Origin: Oscillospiraceae bacterium
GTDB taxonomy: Bacteria; Bacillota; Clostridia; Oscillospirales; Ruminococcaceae
Reading direction: 5' to 3'
DNA: 8,638 nucleotides
Assembly: GCA_031285645.1 (NCBI GenBank)
Contig: JAITVU010000266.1
Span: 1-8,638 of the forward strand
The notes under the pieces are model-generated. The model did not search any database and was not told where the DNA came from. It saw only the letters and a list, made by a program, of their open reading frames with translations. This document shows, one piece after another, positions 6,204-8,638 of the stretch; within the stretch, counting starts at the first letter, position 1, and each line of letters begins with the position of its first letter. The position numbers and the translations under genes were made by a program.

Positions 6204-8447
6204 ATGGATAGGAAATTTCATCTTTCTTCAGATAAAATCGGTATAGTTTTTAAAATAGAACCCTTGGGAAACAGCAGCATCAATCTTTATATTGTCGAAA
6301 TGCATTCAGCGATTCATGACGCATTGCGCGCAAAAGGAATCCGCGACGCCGTTGGCCTGGAATTACACGCCCTGCCGGAAGCGGATATGCCGGAATTCGA
6401 TGAATGGGTCGAATTCATTTTGCGCAGCCGGTACATGCCGTATATCCAGAACTTTACAGTCGAAAAAGACGGCGCTGTTACCAGCCATATGCTTCAGTAC
6501 TTCGATTTGCTCAAGGACTGGTATGTTGTCTCTGTGACATGCGGTACGCAGCCTGACGACCTTTACGCGCTTGTCGAAATGGCAAAAATAGAGGATTTCA
6601 GCGAACGCAGCATGCTGCGTCAGCTTATGACCCTTAAACAGCTGCGGCGTGTTTATGTCCAAATGATTCACAGCGGCGGTTACTGGATTATTGACCGCCT
6701 GAGCGGCAATATGTTTGTAACACGTCATATGGCGCAAATTCTTCATATGGAAGACCGGCATCTTATTTTGCCGACACAACAGATTGTGAACATGAACCAC
6801 CCCGATGACAGGGACCGTGTCATCGCCATCCTCAACGGCGTTGACAAGGGCACCTCGGCTTACCACAGCCGTATGCTTCTGGAAGACGGGGAAACGGTTT
6901 TTCTTTTTTCCTTCGCCTCACCCATTTATGATGAGCAAGGACGCCTCGCGCGTGTTTTCGGTTTTTCCGAGAATATCACCGAACACATAAAAGGCCGGAA
7001 GGAACTTGAAAAGAGCAGAGCCAGGTTTGGCAGAATTGTGGAAAGCATGAACGTGCTCTATATCGTTGTGAACCAAAAGGGGGAATACACGTATATCTCC
7101 CCCAACAGCGCCGACATGCTCGGCATCGATCCCGATGCGCTGATTGGCCGTGAAATCGGGTTCTTAATCGGCAATTCGGATGATCGGGAAAAAAGCCTCG
7201 CCGACCTTAAACGCATTATGCGGGATAAAACATCGGGACAGCTCAAGATCAAACTGACGGTGAAGGGCGGCTTGCAGCGCTGGTATCGGTTCAGCATTCT
7301 GGCCTTACGGCAAGAGGACGGTGTCACGACGGACACCGTCGGGATTAGCTACGACATTACGGAAGAGGTATTGGGTGAAGAGAGAATGCATTATCTCGCC
7401 ACCCACGATTCTATGACGGATACCAATAACCGCGCACGCTTCTGGGAGCTGCTCGGGCAGCGCTATAGCGATGAGGCTAAAGGTGAATTCTGCCTGGTCC
7501 TGCTGGATATAAACGGCCTTAAACTCATCAATGACATATATGGCCAGCTTCACGGCGACCAGATGATCAGGGATGTCACAAGTATGGTGAAAAAACTGTT
7601 TCCGGCCAACCGGCATATCGCCCGAATCGGCGGTGATGAGTTTGCCGTTATCGTATACGATACCGACATCGTAAAAATTGAAGCGTGCTGTGAAGGCGTC
7701 AATGATTTTTGTCTCAGCACAAACACGCGTATGCTGCCGATCAGCGTGTCGTGGGGGCTGGCGTGCCGGCATGAGGCTGAGGACAACGCCCAAAGCCTGT
7801 TCCAACTGGCGGAAAAGCGGATGATGAACACAAAAATGCTGCAGAAACGCAGCATGCACAGCCAGGTTGTGTTCTCACTTAAGGAGGCGCTTAAAGCACG
7901 CAATATGGAGACAAGCGCGCATATGAGCCGCATGGAAAACATGGTGAGCGCATTGGGTAAAAAACTCGGTTTGAGCGCCGATGCTTTTAACCGTTTGCTT
8001 CTTTTGGCTTCACTCCACGATGTGGGTAAACTGGGTGTTCCCGATGACATCATTAACAAGCCCGGCCCTTTGAATGATGATGAATGGGCCATTATGCGCG
8101 GTCACTGCAACATCGGTCACAGAATCGTGCTTGAATCCCCGGAGCTGACGGGCATTGCACAGGAAATCCTCTGTCATCACGAACGTTGGGACGGAAAAGG
8201 ATATCCCGGCGGGAAAAAGGGCGATGAAATCCCCTTCCTGTCCCAAATTATATCCGTCGTCGATTCCTATGACGTCATAACGCACAAGCGCGTGTATAAA
8301 GAAGCCCTGAGTCACAGCAGCGCTCTTGCCGAGCTCAAACGCTGCCGCGGAACCCAGTTTTCCCCGGCTGTCACCGATCTCTTCCTGGAAATTTTCAGCC
8401 ATTTAACCGAAGAGGATATGACCTCTTTCTTAAACTGCAGCCAATGA
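6204..8447 (+). CDS. PAS-PAS-GGDEF-HD-GYP cyclic-di-GMP turnover protein
   Basis: This 747-residue soluble protein combines diguanylate cyclase and phosphodiesterase modules for cyclic di-GMP. Residues 1-145 are unassigned. PAS 1 spans about 150-262 (HPDDR at 199-203) and PAS 2 about 270-388. The GGDEF domain (393-545) has Asp435, Asn443, Asp444, Asp452 and an intact GGDEF at 476-480. The inhibitory RxxD, expected at 467-470, reads PANR. The HD-GYP domain (555-735) keeps Glu569, His573, His605-Asp606, His634, His658-His659, GYP at 666-668 and Asp687, so both active sites look competent. No membrane segment or signal peptide is seen, so the input is probably cytosolic. GAGG 7 bases upstream supports the start, though it is a weak ribosome binding site. 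Whether net activity is synthesis or breakdown cannot be read from the sequence. Confidence 0.95.
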   Translation: MDRKFHLSSDKIGIVFKIEPLGNSSINLYIVEMHSAIHDALRAKGIRDAVGLELHALPEADMPEFDEWVEFILRSRYMPYIQNFTVEKDGAVTSHMLQYFDLLKDWYVVSVTCGTQPDDLYALVEMAKIEDFSERSMLRQLMTLKQLRRVYVQMIHSGGYWIIDRLSGNMFVTRHMAQILHMEDRHLILPTQQIVNMNHPDDRDRVIAILNGVDKGTSAYHSRMLLEDGETVFLFSFASPIYDEQGRLARVFGFSENITEHIKGRKELEKSRARFGRIVESMNVLYIVVNQKGEYTYISPNSADMLGIDPDALIGREIGFLIGNSDDREKSLADLKRIMRDKTSGQLKIKLTVKGGLQRWYRFSILALRQEDGVTTDTVGISYDITEEVLGEERMHYLATHDSMTDTNNRARFWELLGQRYSDEAKGEFCLVLLDINGLKLINDIYGQLHGDQMIRDVTSMVKKLFPANRHIARIGGDEFAVIVYDTDIVKIEACCEGVNDFCLSTNTRMLPISVSWGLACRHEAEDNAQSLFQLAEKRMMNTKMLQKRSMHSQVVFSLKEALKARNMETSAHMSRMENMVSALGKKLGLSADAFNRLLLLASLHDVGKLGVPDDIINKPGPLNDDEWAIMRGHCNIGHRIVLESPELTGIAQEILCHHERWDGKGYPGGKKGDEIPFLSQIISVVDSYDVITHKRVYKEALSHSSALAELKRCRGTQFSPAVTDLFLEIFSHLTEEDMTSFLNCSQ

Positions 8448-8457
8448 TTTACGCAAA

Positions 8458-8489
8458 CGGGCAAGCGGCCCAAGAAGGCCGCTTGCCCG
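8458..8489. terminator. Terminator-like hairpin between convergent genes
   Basis: CGGGCAAGCGGCC (8458-8470) and GGCCGCTTGCCCG (8477-8489) form a perfect 13-bp stem with loop CAAGAA. The T-tracts are weak on both sides (CTTATCTTT rightward, TTTGCG leftward). It lies 10 bases after the signalling gene stop and 24 bases from the hydrogenase stop, so it probably serves both convergent genes. Confidence 0.75.
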
Positions 8490-8513
8490 CTTATCTTTGA
8501 TTGGATCCTTCTT

Positions 8514-8638
8514 TTATATGCGTTCTCTCTTTTCGTAATAAGTGTGCAGCAAATCATGCGCGGTTTCACCGTACGCTTCACCGAGAAAGTCCTTATAGAG
8601 CATCTGAATTTCGGGATTTTTATGGGACAGGCGTATTT
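8514..8638 (-). CDS. [FeFe]-hydrogenase, C-terminal end (partial at window edge)
   Basis: Forty codons and a TAA stop are readable on the minus strand, entering from the right edge; the rest of the gene lies beyond the window. The peptide contains RLSHKNPEIQMLYKDFLGE followed by ETAHDLLHTYY. This is the characteristic end of the H-cluster domain small-subunit region (Fe_hyd_SSU) of iron-only hydrogenases, compare the family pattern R-x-S-H-x-N-P...LY..FLG.P....H.LLHT.Y. Such enzymes reduce protons to H2, or oxidise H2, with ferredoxin or NAD(P)H in anaerobic fermenters. The H-cluster cysteines and any accessory iron-sulfur domains are off the window, so the subtype (monomeric HydA or a bifurcating-complex subunit such as HndD) cannot be decided. 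The reading frame is open throughout. Confidence 0.87.
   Translation of the reverse strand, partial: IRLSHKNPEIQMLYKDFLGEAYGETAHDLLHTYYEKRERI

Overview
The window looks like a chromosomal segment of an anaerobic, fermentative member of the Firmicutes (class Clostridia). This rests on strong AGGAGG-type ribosome binding sites, intermediate G+C, a Na/Pi-cotransporter with a C-terminal PhoU-like domain, a soluble PAS-GGDEF-HD-GYP protein, and the last 40 codons of an [FeFe]-hydrogenase at the right edge. No closer taxonomic placement can be made by reading alone.

Positions 1-1193 contain no gene I can support. They are dominated by inverted-repeat structure. A long inverted repeat joins 1-222 with 583-798: its outer 43 bp are perfect and an inner 73-bp block matches at 65 positions. 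Between the arms are a terminator-like hairpin, a 25-nt near-palindrome and a compact three-stem structure with an 18-bp perfect hairpin. To the right lie a long imperfect hairpin (798-877), a second, inverted copy of the 25-nt motif, and a terminator-like hairpin (1093-1133). This looks like a non-coding repetitive or mobile-element-derived module, possibly extending left of the window. It is the least explained part of the sequence.

Positions 1194-8447 hold four complete genes. A Cof-type HAD phosphatase (minus) is divergent from a cytosolic GH13 alpha-amylase-family glycosidase (plus). The glycosidase leader carries a 9-bp stem that starts about where transcription would start. The glycosidase converges on a Na/phosphate cotransporter-PhoU fusion (minus), and the two share a strong bidirectional terminator. 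After a 558-nt divergent intergenic region comes a 747-residue c-di-GMP turnover protein (plus): an unassigned N-terminal region, two PAS domains, a GGDEF domain and an HD-GYP domain. Its catalytic motifs look intact but the canonical GGDEF inhibitory site is missing.

That gene converges on the [FeFe]-hydrogenase gene (minus), whose C-terminal end occupies 8514-8638; a 13-bp hairpin separates them. The genes do not form one operon or an obvious pathway. They cover sugar-phosphate or other phosphate-ester hydrolysis, intracellular maltodextrin breakdown, phosphate uptake, second-messenger signalling and hydrogen metabolism, each with its own promoter and terminator signals.
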